Part shown: piece after piece, positions 24,845 to 33,205 of the stretch
Position numbering within the stretch: position 1 is the first letter of the stretch
Layout: each line of letters begins with the position of its first letter
Assembly (NCBI RefSeq): GCF_000429325.1
Contig: NZ_AUBQ01000003.1
Coordinates: 1-64,000 of the forward strand
Length of the DNA: 64,000 bases
Direction: 5' to 3'
From: Fundidesulfovibrio putealis DSM 16056
GTDB taxonomy: Bacteria; Desulfobacterota; Desulfovibrionia; Desulfovibrionales; Desulfovibrionaceae
Made by a program: the position numbers and the translations under genes
The notes under the pieces: model-generated
Databases searched by the model: none
What the model was told of the DNA's origin: nothing
Seen by the model: the letters and a program-made list of their open reading frames with translations, nothing else

Positions 24845-25096
24845 GGCGGGCATGGTCAACCTGGGCAAGGGCGGCACGCTGTTCGAGGACGACACCCCGG
24901 ACGTGAACGCCCGCGAGGGCATCCTGAACAAACCAGCGACCATGACCGCCACCGGAGCGTCCGAGAACAGCCGGATGCCGGAGGAGTCGCGCTTCGATGC
25001 GCGGGGCGCAGGGCAGGGGTACGGCCTTGGTCGCCCGGCGGCGTACGCCGCGCAGACGGCGGGGTAGGATCTGGAGGAAGCGCCCGGCAGGGGCAA
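24845..25096 (+). repeat. Linker repeat, copy 2 (orphan module)
   Basis: It encodes NLGKGGTLFEDDTPDVNARE and MPEESRFDARGAGQGYGLGR, then stops at a TAG after TAG-ending AAQTAG. It has no start context and no C-terminal domain, so it is an orphan copy of the linker at 22613-22895. The homology ends in GGATCTGGAGGAAGCGC, the same as copy 1. Confidence 0.85.
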
Positions 25097-25338
25097 TATC
25101 CCAAAAGAAAGCGATATTTGCGAATTGATATTGTTGTCGGGATGAGTCGAAATGAAAGGGCGGCCACCACGTGTCCAGTAGCTGCGTGAAGTGTTGCGGG
25201 CGTGCCGCAATGTTGGGGGCTATGCCAGTTGGCACAGCCCCTGTTTTGTCTCATTACACCGGTTGGCTAACCTTTGGCGGCCCGATTCCGGGCTTTCGAG
25301 CCGCCACGACAGGGGCGTTCGCCTTCCAGAAAAATCCG
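25097..25338. terminator. Gap with a terminator-like hairpin at 25216-25241
   Basis: GGGGCT and AGCCCC frame an inner GCC/GGC pair, followed by TGTTTTGTCT on the plus strand, so a rightward terminator is likely. The rest of the 240 bp holds a GC-rich imperfect dyad near 25,273-25,301 and no gene. Confidence 0.6.
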
Positions 25339-25602
25339 TTAGAACGGGCGCTGGCTGTCGTCGGAGCCTATCGTGTCCCAGAGATCGTACTCAGGGCCGG
25401 TGAGGAGTCCGTCGCGGTTGGTGTCGTGTCGGTTGAACTGCGCATCGGCCTTGTCCTGGTCGGAGCTCTTGAACAGCTTCTTGAACTCCTGGAGGGAGAT
25501 CTTCCCGTCATTGTTGGTGTCGGCAGCGTCGAAGGCGGGTTTCTTGGCTGGCGTGGCGCAGGCAACGAGGGCGAGCAGGGTGAGGACGGCGATGACGCGC
25601 AT
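25339..25602 (-). CDS. EF-hand lipoprotein
   Basis: An 87-residue protein with a lipoprotein signal (MRVIAVLTLLALVAC, Cys 15 the likely acylation site) and two canonical calcium loops, DTNNDGKISLQEF and DTNRDGLLTGPEY, each with acidic residues at loop positions 1, 3, 5 and 12. It would be anchored in the periplasmic face of a membrane and bind two Ca2+. The ATG at 25602 is chosen because AGGAG lies 6 bp upstream; the longer frame to 25677 has no such site. It is divergent from glgB. Confidence 0.82.
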   Translation of the reverse strand: MRVIAVLTLLALVACATPAKKPAFDAADTNNDGKISLQEFKKLFKSSDQDKADAQFNRHDTNRDGLLTGPEYDLWDTIGSDDSQRPF

Positions 25603-25823
25603 GGTGGCTCCTGTGAGTGCTGGATTTTCGTGGGCCTCAAAGGGTACTATTATTTGACTTTGGCATCGCTGGCACATTTGGTCAACCGGGTTGCGCAGGA
25701 AGGGCGTCGTCCACGGATGTCTGCCCCTGACCGCATCCTCCCGCGCCGCGCCTGAAGTCTCTTTCCCTCTCCCCGCATTTGCCGTATCTTATCCGTCGAA
25801 TACCCCAAAACCCAGGAGACGGC

Positions 25824-27737
25824 ATGCCCGGACACGTCATTCACGGGGTGAGCCTGCTCACCGATCACGATATCTACCTGTTCAAGGAAGGCACCCATTT
25901 TCGCCTCTACGAGAAGCTCGGCGCGCACCTGATGACCGTGGACGGCCAGCAGGGAACGCTGTTCGCCGTCTGGGCTCCCAACGCCCGCAAGGTGGCCGTC
26001 ATAGGCGACTTCAACCGATGGGACCGCAAGGCGCATCCGCTCTCGGTGCGGCTTGACGGGTCGGGCATCTGGGAGGGGTTCGTTCCGGGCATCGGGCAGA
26101 GCACGGTCTACAAATATCACATTGTTTCGCGCCAGAACGGCAAGCACCTGGAAAAGGCCGACCCCTTCGCCTTGGCCTGCGAGGTGCCGCCCAAGTCCGC
26201 CTCGGTGGTCTGGAGCCTCGACCACGCCTGGAACGACGAGGCCTGGATGCGCGCGCGCCCCGAGACCCAGTCGCTGGAGTCGCCCATGTCCATCTACGAG
26301 ATGCACATCGGCTCCTGGCGGCGTCACCGCGACTCCTGGCATTCGCTCTCCTACAGGGAACTGGCCGAGCAGCTGCCCGGCTACCTCAACGAGATGGGCT
26401 TCACCCACGTTGAGTTCATGCCGGTGATGGAGCATCCGTTCTACGGCTCCTGGGGCTACCAGACCGTGGGCTATTTCGCCCCGTCCAGCCGTTACGGCAC
26501 GCCCGAAGACTTCATGCATCTGGTGGACGCCCTGCACCAGGCGGGCATCGGCGTGATACTGGACTGGGTGCCCTCGCATTTTCCCACCGACGGGCACGGT
26601 CTGGCCATGTTCGACGGCACGCACCTCTTCGAGCACGAGGACCCCAGGCAGGGCTACCACCCCGACTGGAAGAGCGCCATTTTCAACTACGGACGCCACG
26701 AGGTCCGCGCCTTCGTGATTTCCACCGCGCTCTTCTGGCTGGACCGCTACCACTGCGACGGCCTGCGCGTGGACGCCGTGGCCTCCATGCTCTACCTGGA
26801 CTACTCCCGCAAGGAAGGCGAGTGGGTTCCCAACGCCTTCGGCGGCAAGGAGAACCTGGACGCCATCGACCTGTTGCGCCGCCTGAACGAGGCCGCCTAC
26901 ACCAACTTCCCCGGCGTGCAGACCATCGCCGAGGAATCCACCGACTGGGGCATGGTGTCGCGCCCGCCGTATCTTGGCGGCCTGGGCTTCGGCATGAAGT
27001 GGAACATGGGCTGGATGCACGACACCCTGAGCTACTTTTCCAAGGACCCGGTGTTCCGCAAATATCACCACGGACAGCTCTCGTTCTCCATCTGGTACGC
27101 CTTCAACGAGAACTTCGTGCTGCCTCTGTCCCACGACGAGGTGGTGCACGGCAAAGGCTCGCTCATCCGCAAGATGCCCGGCGACGACTGGCAGAAGTTC
27201 GCGGGCCTGCGCCTGCTCTACGGCTACATGTGGACACACCCCGGCAAGAAGCTCCTGTTCCAGGGCTGCGAGGTGGCCCAGTGGAGCGAGTGGAACCATG
27301 ACGCCGAGGTGGAGTGGGATCTGCTGGACCGTCCCGGCCATGCCGGGGTGCGGCGCTGGATTGCGGACCTGAACGCCATGTACCGGAGCGACCCGGTGCT
27401 GCATCAGACCGATTTCAACCACAAGGGCTTCGAGTGGGTGGACTTCCACGACGCCGAGGCCAGCGTCCTGGCGTTCCTGCGCGTGGGCAAGGACCCAAAG
27501 GACGTCACCCTGGCCTGCTTCAACTTCACCCCCGTGGTGCGCGAGAACTACCGCGTGGGCGTGCCCAAGGGCGGCCTGTGGCGCGAGGTGCTGAACTCCG
27601 ATTCCCAGTGGTACAACGGCTCGGGAGTGGGTAACGCCGGGGCCGTCATGGCCGAGGAGAGCGAGAGCCACGGCAGACCCTGCTCGCTGGTTTTGACCCT
27701 GCCGCCCATGGGCATGGTGGTGTTCAAGCCGGCCTAG
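25824..27737 (+). CDS. glgB: 1,4-alpha-glucan branching enzyme
   Basis: A 637-residue GH13 enzyme that makes alpha-1,6 branches in glycogen. The N-terminal CBM48 module reads FAVWAPNARKVAVIGDFNRW near residues 50-70. The catalytic barrel has VEFMPVMEHPFYGSWGYQ, the nucleophile in GLRVDAVASML (Asp near 317), the acid/base in IAEESTDWG (Glu near 370) and the third acid in LPLSHDEVVHGKG. All are intact and the length is normal. The ATG at 25824 has AGGAGA 6 bp upstream; an in-frame ATG at 25779 does not. malQ lies 3.3 kb downstream on the same strand. Confidence 0.95.
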   Translation: MPGHVIHGVSLLTDHDIYLFKEGTHFRLYEKLGAHLMTVDGQQGTLFAVWAPNARKVAVIGDFNRWDRKAHPLSVRLDGSGIWEGFVPGIGQSTVYKYHIVSRQNGKHLEKADPFALACEVPPKSASVVWSLDHAWNDEAWMRARPETQSLESPMSIYEMHIGSWRRHRDSWHSLSYRELAEQLPGYLNEMGFTHVEFMPVMEHPFYGSWGYQTVGYFAPSSRYGTPEDFMHLVDALHQAGIGVILDWVPSHFPTDGHGLAMFDGTHLFEHEDPRQGYHPDWKSAIFNYGRHEVRAFVISTALFWLDRYHCDGLRVDAVASMLYLDYSRKEGEWVPNAFGGKENLDAIDLLRRLNEAAYTNFPGVQTIAEESTDWGMVSRPPYLGGLGFGMKWNMGWMHDTLSYFSKDPVFRKYHHGQLSFSIWYAFNENFVLPLSHDEVVHGKGSLIRKMPGDDWQKFAGLRLLYGYMWTHPGKKLLFQGCEVAQWSEWNHDAEVEWDLLDRPGHAGVRRWIADLNAMYRSDPVLHQTDFNHKGFEWVDFHDAEASVLAFLRVGKDPKDVTLACFNFTPVVRENYRVGVPKGGLWREVLNSDSQWYNGSGVGNAGAVMAEESESHGRPCSLVLTLPPMGMVVFKPA

Positions 27738-27799
27738 CCGGATTTTGCGCCGATGGCGGCAACGCGGCAGGCATCGGCCTTCAGGGCATGACGGAGTCC

Positions 27800-28660
27800 A
27801 TGCGCATCTACGGTCTCGATTTCACCAGCGCACCGGGGCGGGGCAAGCCGCTCACCCTCGCGCAGTGCCGCCTGGATGCGGAAACGCTGGTGCTCGATGG
27901 TTTCGAGGCTCCAGAGAGCTACGGCCCCCTGGAGGAGCTTCTGCGCTCTCCGGGCTCGTGGGCCATGGGCTGTGATTTCCCCTTTTCCCAGCCAGTTCGC
28001 CTCCTGCTGGAAGCGCCCGGCCACGTGCTGGGCCTGGAGTGGCCCGTGGAGTGGGAACGCTTCCTGCGCCTCGTGGGTCAGCTCCCGCCGTCCGAATTCA
28101 AGACCCTCATGAAGACCAGCCCCGTGGACGGGCGCGGCGTGCGCGAGCGCAAGCGTCTGACCGGAACAGCGGCCAACGCGTGCAGCCCCATGCACGTGGA
28201 TTTCCCGCCGGTGGGGCTCATGTTCCTGGCTGGCGCGCGGTTGCTGGCGGAGTGTCCCTGCGCGGTGGTCCCCCAGCGCATGAACGGGGATTCGCGTCTG
28301 CTTTTCGAGGTCTATCCCGGCGTGTTCGCCGAGCGCTTCTGCGGCCACAAAAGCTACAAGGAAGGCCCGAAACACCAGCAGAACGAACGGGCCGTGCGGC
28401 GCAGCGGCATGCTGGACGCCATGTGCGGTGACCGTTTCCGGGAGGTCTACGGTTTCACCGTCTCGTTCGGCGAGGACGAAGCCCGACGCATGCGCGATGA
28501 CCGCAAGGGCGACCTGCTCGACTCTCTCATCTGCGCCGTGCAGGCCGCATGGGCCTGGAACCGTCGCAACGACAACTTCGGGCTGCCCGGCCCGGACCTC
28601 GTCGACCCGGACGTCCTGGCCTTCGAAGGCTGGATCATGGACCCGCACTGCCGGGCCTGA
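27800..28660 (+). CDS. DUF429 family protein
   Basis: About 286 residues. It opens MRIYGLDFTSAPGRGKPLTL and contains WAMGCDFPFSQPVRLL, RLLFEVYPGVFAERFCG and DRKGDLLDSLICAVQAAWAW, the four conserved blocks of DUF429, a family with an RNase H-like core whose Asp/Glu residues suggest a nuclease, though the biochemical role is not established. ATG 27800 has GGAG just upstream; ATG 27788 is an in-frame alternative. It follows glgB by about 60 bp and may be cotranscribed. Confidence 0.75.
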   Translation: MRIYGLDFTSAPGRGKPLTLAQCRLDAETLVLDGFEAPESYGPLEELLRSPGSWAMGCDFPFSQPVRLLLEAPGHVLGLEWPVEWERFLRLVGQLPPSEFKTLMKTSPVDGRGVRERKRLTGTAANACSPMHVDFPPVGLMFLAGARLLAECPCAVVPQRMNGDSRLLFEVYPGVFAERFCGHKSYKEGPKHQQNERAVRRSGMLDAMCGDRFREVYGFTVSFGEDEARRMRDDRKGDLLDSLICAVQAAWAWNRRNDNFGLPGPDLVDPDVLAFEGWIMDPHCRA

Positions 28661-28882
28661 CCGGACTGAATCGGCCTGCACGCACCACGCGAGCGACTCC
28701 TGAACTCTCCCGGCCGTCCTGCCGAAGCCGTGCAAACCCGCACAGGAATCAATCCATACCAAATTGGTCGCTGAAGGTGCGCCCGGAAGGTTGACGACAG
28801 GTCAATTGATGTCCACTATTGTCTTTCGTTACCTGAACAATCGTCCCGCAGACCTGAACATCGCAAAAGGCGCTCCAGCACC
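28661..28882. other. Non-coding gap
   Basis: About 220 bp between the DUF429 and YkgJ-type genes. I see no hairpin with a T tract and no clear promoter. Confidence 0.4.
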
Positions 28883-29818
28883 ATGACATCCAAGCATTTC
28901 AACTGCACCCTGTGCGGCCGCTGCTGCCGGGCCAGCATCCCGCTGGGACTGGCCGAGGCCCTGGACTACGACTCCGAATTCCTCCTGGCCCTGGTCTTCT
29001 CCATGGAGACCTGGAACCTGGGCGACTTCCGCAAGAACCGTCCGGCGGTTCCCATCACCCACGAGGAACTGCTGACCACCCTGGCCTTCCGCAAGGACAA
29101 GCTGGCCACGGACCAGAGCCGGGAAACCGTGTTCCAGGTGGGCCGCGTGCGCTCCACCGGAGAGCGCGTGGTGACGTTTCTCTCGGTCAGCGCCTGCGGC
29201 CTGGGCGACTTCGAGGCCGGTGGCGCGAAGTGCCCCGCCCTGGGCTCCGACGAAACCTGCACAATCTACGAGCGCCGCCCCCTGGGCTGCCGGGTGTTCC
29301 CCCTGGACCCCCTCTATCCCGAGATGCTCCAGCACGTGCCGCTCTCCGCGCTGGAGAGCCGCCTGCCCTGCGACTTCTCCGAGAAAGCTCCCGCCATCCT
29401 GGAAAACGGCAGGCTGACGCGCGACCAGGACCGCGAGCTGCTGGAGGCCCGCCAGGAGGTCATCCGGCGCGACTCGGTGTTCCTGCCGTATTACGGCATG
29501 GCCTCGGCCAGCTTCCACCCCATGCCGAGCCTGTCCCAGGTGCTTCTGGGCATCAAGGGCAACGGCAAGATGGACGTGCCCTTCGTCCCGGCCCTGACCT
29601 ACCTGGCCGCGTCCGGACAGGTAAGCCCGGAGCGCGCCGAGACCTGCCTGGAGCGCCAGATCGCCCTGGCCGGGGCAGCCGTGGGGCAGGCCCTGGGCCG
29701 CAAGGACAAGGCCGAGCGCGCTCGCACCAACGTGCTGCGCAACAGCCTGGCCCTCATGGAGAGCTTCCGGGGGCGCATCGCCCAGGTGGCGGACGGGCTG
29801 TCTTCCGGGGCTGCGTGA
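28883..29818 (+). CDS. YkgJ-type zinc/iron cysteine-cluster protein
   Basis: A 311-residue cytoplasmic protein. The cluster motif is split as usual: FNCTLCGRCCRASIPL at residues 5-20, then DETCTIYERRPLGCRVFP near residue 130. This CxxCxxCC...C...C pattern defines the YkgJ family (PF03692), which binds a metal ion or cluster; functions are mostly unknown. The remaining 160 residues are helical and unrecognised. It is followed by the ferritin-like-GGDEF gene, both linked to metals by sequence. Confidence 0.82.
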   Translation: MTSKHFNCTLCGRCCRASIPLGLAEALDYDSEFLLALVFSMETWNLGDFRKNRPAVPITHEELLTTLAFRKDKLATDQSRETVFQVGRVRSTGERVVTFLSVSACGLGDFEAGGAKCPALGSDETCTIYERRPLGCRVFPLDPLYPEMLQHVPLSALESRLPCDFSEKAPAILENGRLTRDQDRELLEARQEVIRRDSVFLPYYGMASASFHPMPSLSQVLLGIKGNGKMDVPFVPALTYLAASGQVSPERAETCLERQIALAGAAVGQALGRKDKAERARTNVLRNSLALMESFRGRIAQVADGLSSGAA

Positions 29819-29866
29819 ACCCGCTCGGCGATTTGGAAACTCCGAACTACACCGGGAAATCACACC

Positions 29867-30925
29867 ATGACCGAGCAGATACTGGTGGAGATCGTCACCT
29901 GCTGTCTTGAACAGGATCGCACGGCCCTGGACATATACAGGCGTCTTTCCCAGTCGTTCGAGGACCCGGAGATAGCCGAGTTCTGGCGGACCATGGGCGA
30001 GGAGGAGCAGGGACACGTCTCCTTCTGGGAAGCGCTGCTCGATTTCGCGCGCCAGGGGCATCTGCCCCAGGTGTTCGAGGACCCGGCTGCCATCCTGGCT
30101 AGCCTGTCGCGCGGCGCGGAGGAGGTCAGGGAACTCTCCGTGCTCTGCCAGGGGTGCGGCGAGGTGAACCGGGCCTTCATCCTGTGCTACCGGCTGGAAT
30201 CGGCGCTCATGCATCCGGCCTTCGAGACGCTGTTCCGGTTTGCGGAGGATTCCAGGCTCCCCCTGCCCATCGCCAATCCGGAGACAGAATACACGAGCCA
30301 CATCCAGCGGTTCATCGACGCGCTCAAGCGCTTCGGCGGGCTGACCAAGGAGATGGAGCTGATCGGCGAACTGCTGGTGCGCCTCTGGGAGGAGACCCGC
30401 AGCCTTGTGGCCCAGGTGCACACCGACGCCCTGACCGGGATCCTCAACCGGCGCGGCTTCTTCAAGGTGATAGACCCGCTGGTGTTCCTGTCGGTGCGAA
30501 ACGCCCAGTCAGCGGGGCTGCTCATGATCGACCTGGACAAATTCAAGGATGTGAACGACGCCCACGGGCATCAGGTGGGCGACAAGGTGCTGGCCTCGGT
30601 GGCTGCCGCCGTGCAAGGCGTGCTGCGCCGCTCCGATGTGGTCGGGCGGTACGGGGGCGAGGAGTTCATCGCGTATCTTCCCGGCTGCGAGCACTCCTAC
30701 CTGAAGCAGGTGGCCGAGAAGATCCGCCGCGCGGTGGAGGACGCCCCGCATCATGGGGTGGCGGTCACCGTGAGCGTCGGCGCGGCCCATCTGGACACGG
30801 TGCGCAGCCTGGGAGAGGTGGAGCGCCTCATCAACAGCGCGGACCAGTGCCTCTATCTGGCCAAGCGCGACGGCCGAAACCGGGTTTTCGTGGATTGTCC
30901 GGGCGGAGCGCTTGAGGACGGCTAG
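29867..30925 (+). CDS. Ferritin-like domain fused to a GGDEF diguanylate cyclase
   Basis: A 352-residue cytoplasmic protein. Residues 1-165 look like a rubrerythrin-type four-helix bundle: EQDRTALDIYRRLSQSFEDP, then FWRTMGEEEQGHVSFWEALL with an ExxH motif, and later YRLESALMH and EYTSHIQRF that could complete a diiron site. Residues 195-345 are a GGDEF domain with YGGEEF at 262-267, TDALTGILNRRGF before it and an RxxD inhibitory site (RRSD) five residues upstream. It should make cyclic di-GMP with product inhibition. The N-terminal domain may sense iron, oxygen or peroxide. Confidence 0.82.
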   Translation: MTEQILVEIVTCCLEQDRTALDIYRRLSQSFEDPEIAEFWRTMGEEEQGHVSFWEALLDFARQGHLPQVFEDPAAILASLSRGAEEVRELSVLCQGCGEVNRAFILCYRLESALMHPAFETLFRFAEDSRLPLPIANPETEYTSHIQRFIDALKRFGGLTKEMELIGELLVRLWEETRSLVAQVHTDALTGILNRRGFFKVIDPLVFLSVRNAQSAGLLMIDLDKFKDVNDAHGHQVGDKVLASVAAAVQGVLRRSDVVGRYGGEEFIAYLPGCEHSYLKQVAEKIRRAVEDAPHHGVAVTVSVGAAHLDTVRSLGEVERLINSADQCLYLAKRDGRNRVFVDCPGGALEDG

Positions 30926-31041
30926 CGTTTCGTTCATGATGTCCTGCCACCGGGCGCATGAACCCGTACGGCAGCAACCATTCGGATACGTGTTGAAAAT
31001 CATGTCCATGCTTTTCAAAAGCGCGACACGAGGAGCATTGC
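30926..31041. repeat. Gap with a CATGNCCATG hairpin
   Basis: TTGAAAA-T-CATGTCCATG-C-TTTTCAA at 30993-31018 is a near-perfect dyad just upstream of malQ. It shares the CATGNCCATG centre with three hairpins at 59.8 kb. It might influence malQ expression. Confidence 0.6.
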
Positions 31042-32550
31042 ATGCATAGACGCGGCGCGGGCATTCTGCTGCACGTCACCAGCCTGCCTTCCCCTTACGG
31101 GGTGGGTGATCTTGGGCCGGGCGCGCGGACCTTTCTCGACTTCCTGGCCAAGGCCGGGCAGTCTTTCTGGCAGATTCTGCCCCTGACCCCCACCTCCACG
31201 TTCATCGGGAATTCCCCCTATTCCTCGGACTCGGCCTTTGCGGGCAACCCCCTGCTCATAAGCCCGGATCTGCTGGCCCAGGACGGCTGGATAACCGAGG
31301 ACGACCTGGGCGAGCCTTCCGCGCAGGACCCCTGCGTCACGGATTTCGCCGCCGCAACGGCTTACAAGGAGCGCCTGCTCCAGGCGGCGTTCAAGCGCCA
31401 CGCCCAGGAGCTGCCGCGCCTGGAGCTCTTCGCCCGATTCCGGGAGGAGAACGCCCACTGGCTGGACGACTACTGCCTGTTCAAGGCCATCAAGCACTCG
31501 CTGGGGGGCATGTCCTGGACTCGCTGGCCGGGAGAACTGCGCGACCGCAACCCCGAGGCCCTGGCGGAACGGCGGGAGGCCCTGGCGAGCAAGGTCCTCA
31601 AGGAAGCCTTCGTGCAGTTTTTGTTCGCCGAGCAGTGGGCGCGCCTCAAGGCCTACGCCTCCAGCCTGGACATCCTCATCATCGGCGACGCGCCCATCTA
31701 CGTCACCCAGGACAGCGCCGACGTCTGGGCCAACCAGTCCCTGTTCAAGCTGGGTCCGGACCGCGAACCGCTCTTCGTGGCGGGCGTGCCGCCGGACTAT
31801 TTCAGCCGCACCGGCCAGCGCTGGGGCAACCCCGTGTACGACTGGGACGCCCACTCGCAAAGCTGCTACGACTGGTGGAGCATGCGCCTAGGGCACAACT
31901 TCCGGCTCTATGATTTCGTGCGCCTGGACCACTTCCGGGGCTTCGCCGGATACTGGGAGATCCCCGCCGACGAGAAGACCGCCGTCAACGGCCAGTGGGT
32001 GGAAGCGCCCGGAGTGGCCTTTTTCATGGCGCTCCAGAGTCATTTCCCGGTGCTGCCCATCCTGGCCGAGGACCTGGGCGTCATCACTCCGGACGTGCGC
32101 GAGATGCGCGACGGCTTCGGCTTCCCCGGCATGAAGGTGCTCCAGTTCGCCTTCGGCAACGGCGTGGGCGAGAACCGCGACGCGCCGCACAACCACGTGG
32201 AGAACGCCGTGGCCTACACCGGAACCCACGACAACGACACCACCCTGGGCTGGTTCCTGAACGACGCCGGGGAGGACGGCCGACGCGTGCTGCTGGAATA
32301 CCTTGGGCGCGACCTGCCCGCAGCCGAGGTCCCCTGGGAAATGCTTCGCCTGTGCTACATGAGCGTGGCCCGCATCGCCATGGCTCCCATGCAGGACGTG
32401 CTGGGCCTGGGGACGCAGGCGCGCATGAACACCCCGTCGGTGGCCGCCGGGAACTGGTCCTGGCGCATGGACGCAGGCGGACTTACGGACGAACTGGCCG
32501 GACGGCTGAAGAGCCTGGCCGGGCTGTACGGTCGCGGCCGCCGGGAATAA
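31042..32550 (+). CDS. malQ: 4-alpha-glucanotransferase (amylomaltase)
   Basis: A 502-residue GH77 enzyme that moves maltodextrin segments between glucans. Signatures: GAGILLHVTSLPSPYGVGDL at residues 5-24, FWQILPLTPTSTFIGNSPYS, IIGDAPIYVTQDSADVW, FVRLDHFRGFAGYWEIPADE with the catalytic Asp, LPILAEDLGVITPDV with the catalytic Glu and AYTGTHDNDTTLGWF with the third Asp. Length and residues are normal. ATG 31042 has GAGGAGCATTGC upstream. It works with GlgB in storage-glucan turnover. Confidence 0.95.
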   Translation: MHRRGAGILLHVTSLPSPYGVGDLGPGARTFLDFLAKAGQSFWQILPLTPTSTFIGNSPYSSDSAFAGNPLLISPDLLAQDGWITEDDLGEPSAQDPCVTDFAAATAYKERLLQAAFKRHAQELPRLELFARFREENAHWLDDYCLFKAIKHSLGGMSWTRWPGELRDRNPEALAERREALASKVLKEAFVQFLFAEQWARLKAYASSLDILIIGDAPIYVTQDSADVWANQSLFKLGPDREPLFVAGVPPDYFSRTGQRWGNPVYDWDAHSQSCYDWWSMRLGHNFRLYDFVRLDHFRGFAGYWEIPADEKTAVNGQWVEAPGVAFFMALQSHFPVLPILAEDLGVITPDVREMRDGFGFPGMKVLQFAFGNGVGENRDAPHNHVENAVAYTGTHDNDTTLGWFLNDAGEDGRRVLLEYLGRDLPAAEVPWEMLRLCYMSVARIAMAPMQDVLGLGTQARMNTPSVAAGNWSWRMDAGGLTDELAGRLKSLAGLYGRGRRE

Positions 32551-32578
32551 TCATCACCCGGACGCCAGAGGAGACGTC

Positions 32579-32956
32579 ATGATCACAAGCGAGAGCATGG
32601 ACAAGGATTATCAGGTGCGCTTCACCGACGGCACGCACGTGGCCGTGTCGGACACCACGCCGGAACACGGCGGATCGGGTGAGGGCTTCGGACCGCACGA
32701 GCTTTTGGAGGCGGCGCTGGGCAACTGCATCGCCATCATCACGCGCATGTTCGCGCGCAAGCACGGCATGCCGCTGGAAGGGGTCACGGTAAAGGTGAAC
32801 CTCAACCGCAGCGACCCGGCCAAGGCGGTCTTCGAGTATTCCGTGGATTTCAAGGGCGACCTGGACGAAGCGGCGCGCGAGAAGCTCACCCGCGCGGCAA
32901 AAGCCTGCCCGGTGCACAAGACCCTCATGCGGCAGCTGGAGTTCGTGCAGGTCTAG
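32579..32956 (+). CDS. OsmC/Ohr family protein
   Basis: A 125-residue protein with GFGPHELLEAALGNCIAII (first peroxidatic Cys near residue 53) and AAKACPVHKTLMRQLEF (second Cys near 112), the two-Cys layout of OsmC-type thiol peroxidases. It would reduce organic hydroperoxides in the cytoplasm. The ATG at 32579 has AGGAGACGTC directly upstream. It follows malQ by 28 bp and is terminated at 33165-33197. Confidence 0.85.
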   Translation: MITSESMDKDYQVRFTDGTHVAVSDTTPEHGGSGEGFGPHELLEAALGNCIAIITRMFARKHGMPLEGVTVKVNLNRSDPAKAVFEYSVDFKGDLDEAAREKLTRAAKACPVHKTLMRQLEFVQV

Positions 32957-32985
32957 CCGCCGGGGAAGTATCCAGAGGCACGCTC

Positions 32986-33072
32986 TTGAAAAGCATGAGC
33001 ATGTGAGTGGGGCGGCATGATTTTCAGTTGGGAACGCCTCCGGCGGCCAAAGGGCTGCGCCCTTTGGAATCC
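32986..33072. repeat. Two dispersed hairpin repeats downstream of the OsmC gene
   Basis: First, a CTTGAAAAGCATG arm pairs with CATGATTTTCAG about 18 bp on, a variant of the CATG hairpin family. Second, 33036-33072 read on the minus strand gives TTCCAAAGGGCGCAGCCC followed by TTTGGCCGCCGGAGGC, one member of the CCGCCGGAGGC family. Confidence 0.65.
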
Positions 33073-33164
33073 GCAAGTATCCCATCCGGTTGCCGACGCG
33101 TCCTTCTGCTTGAATTGTGGTTGCCGATGAGTTTTGCCAGAGGCGCATGAATGCATGCTGCCTG

Positions 33165-33197
33165 CCGGGCGCGCCTTACAGCGCGCCCGGCTTTTTT
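33165..33197 (+). terminator. Terminator after the OsmC-family gene
   Basis: CCGGGCGCGC and GCGCGCCCGG form a perfect 10-bp stem around CTTACA, followed by CTTTTTTG on the plus strand. It separates the malQ-osmC side from the convergent AhpD-like gene. Confidence 0.92.
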
Positions 33198-33205
33198 GTG
33201 GGGTT

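Noticed and set aside
25171-25755. 194-residue plus-strand open frame
   Set aside because: Antisense to the EF-hand lipoprotein, which has two canonical calcium loops and a lipobox.
25650-27671. 673-residue minus-strand open frame across glgB
   Set aside because: It is the antisense of glgB in GC-rich DNA. glgB has all catalytic motifs; the antisense has His/Val/Gly-rich filler.
28829-30421. 530-residue minus-strand open frame
   Set aside because: Shadow of the YkgJ-type and GGDEF genes; no motif, and it spans two real genes.
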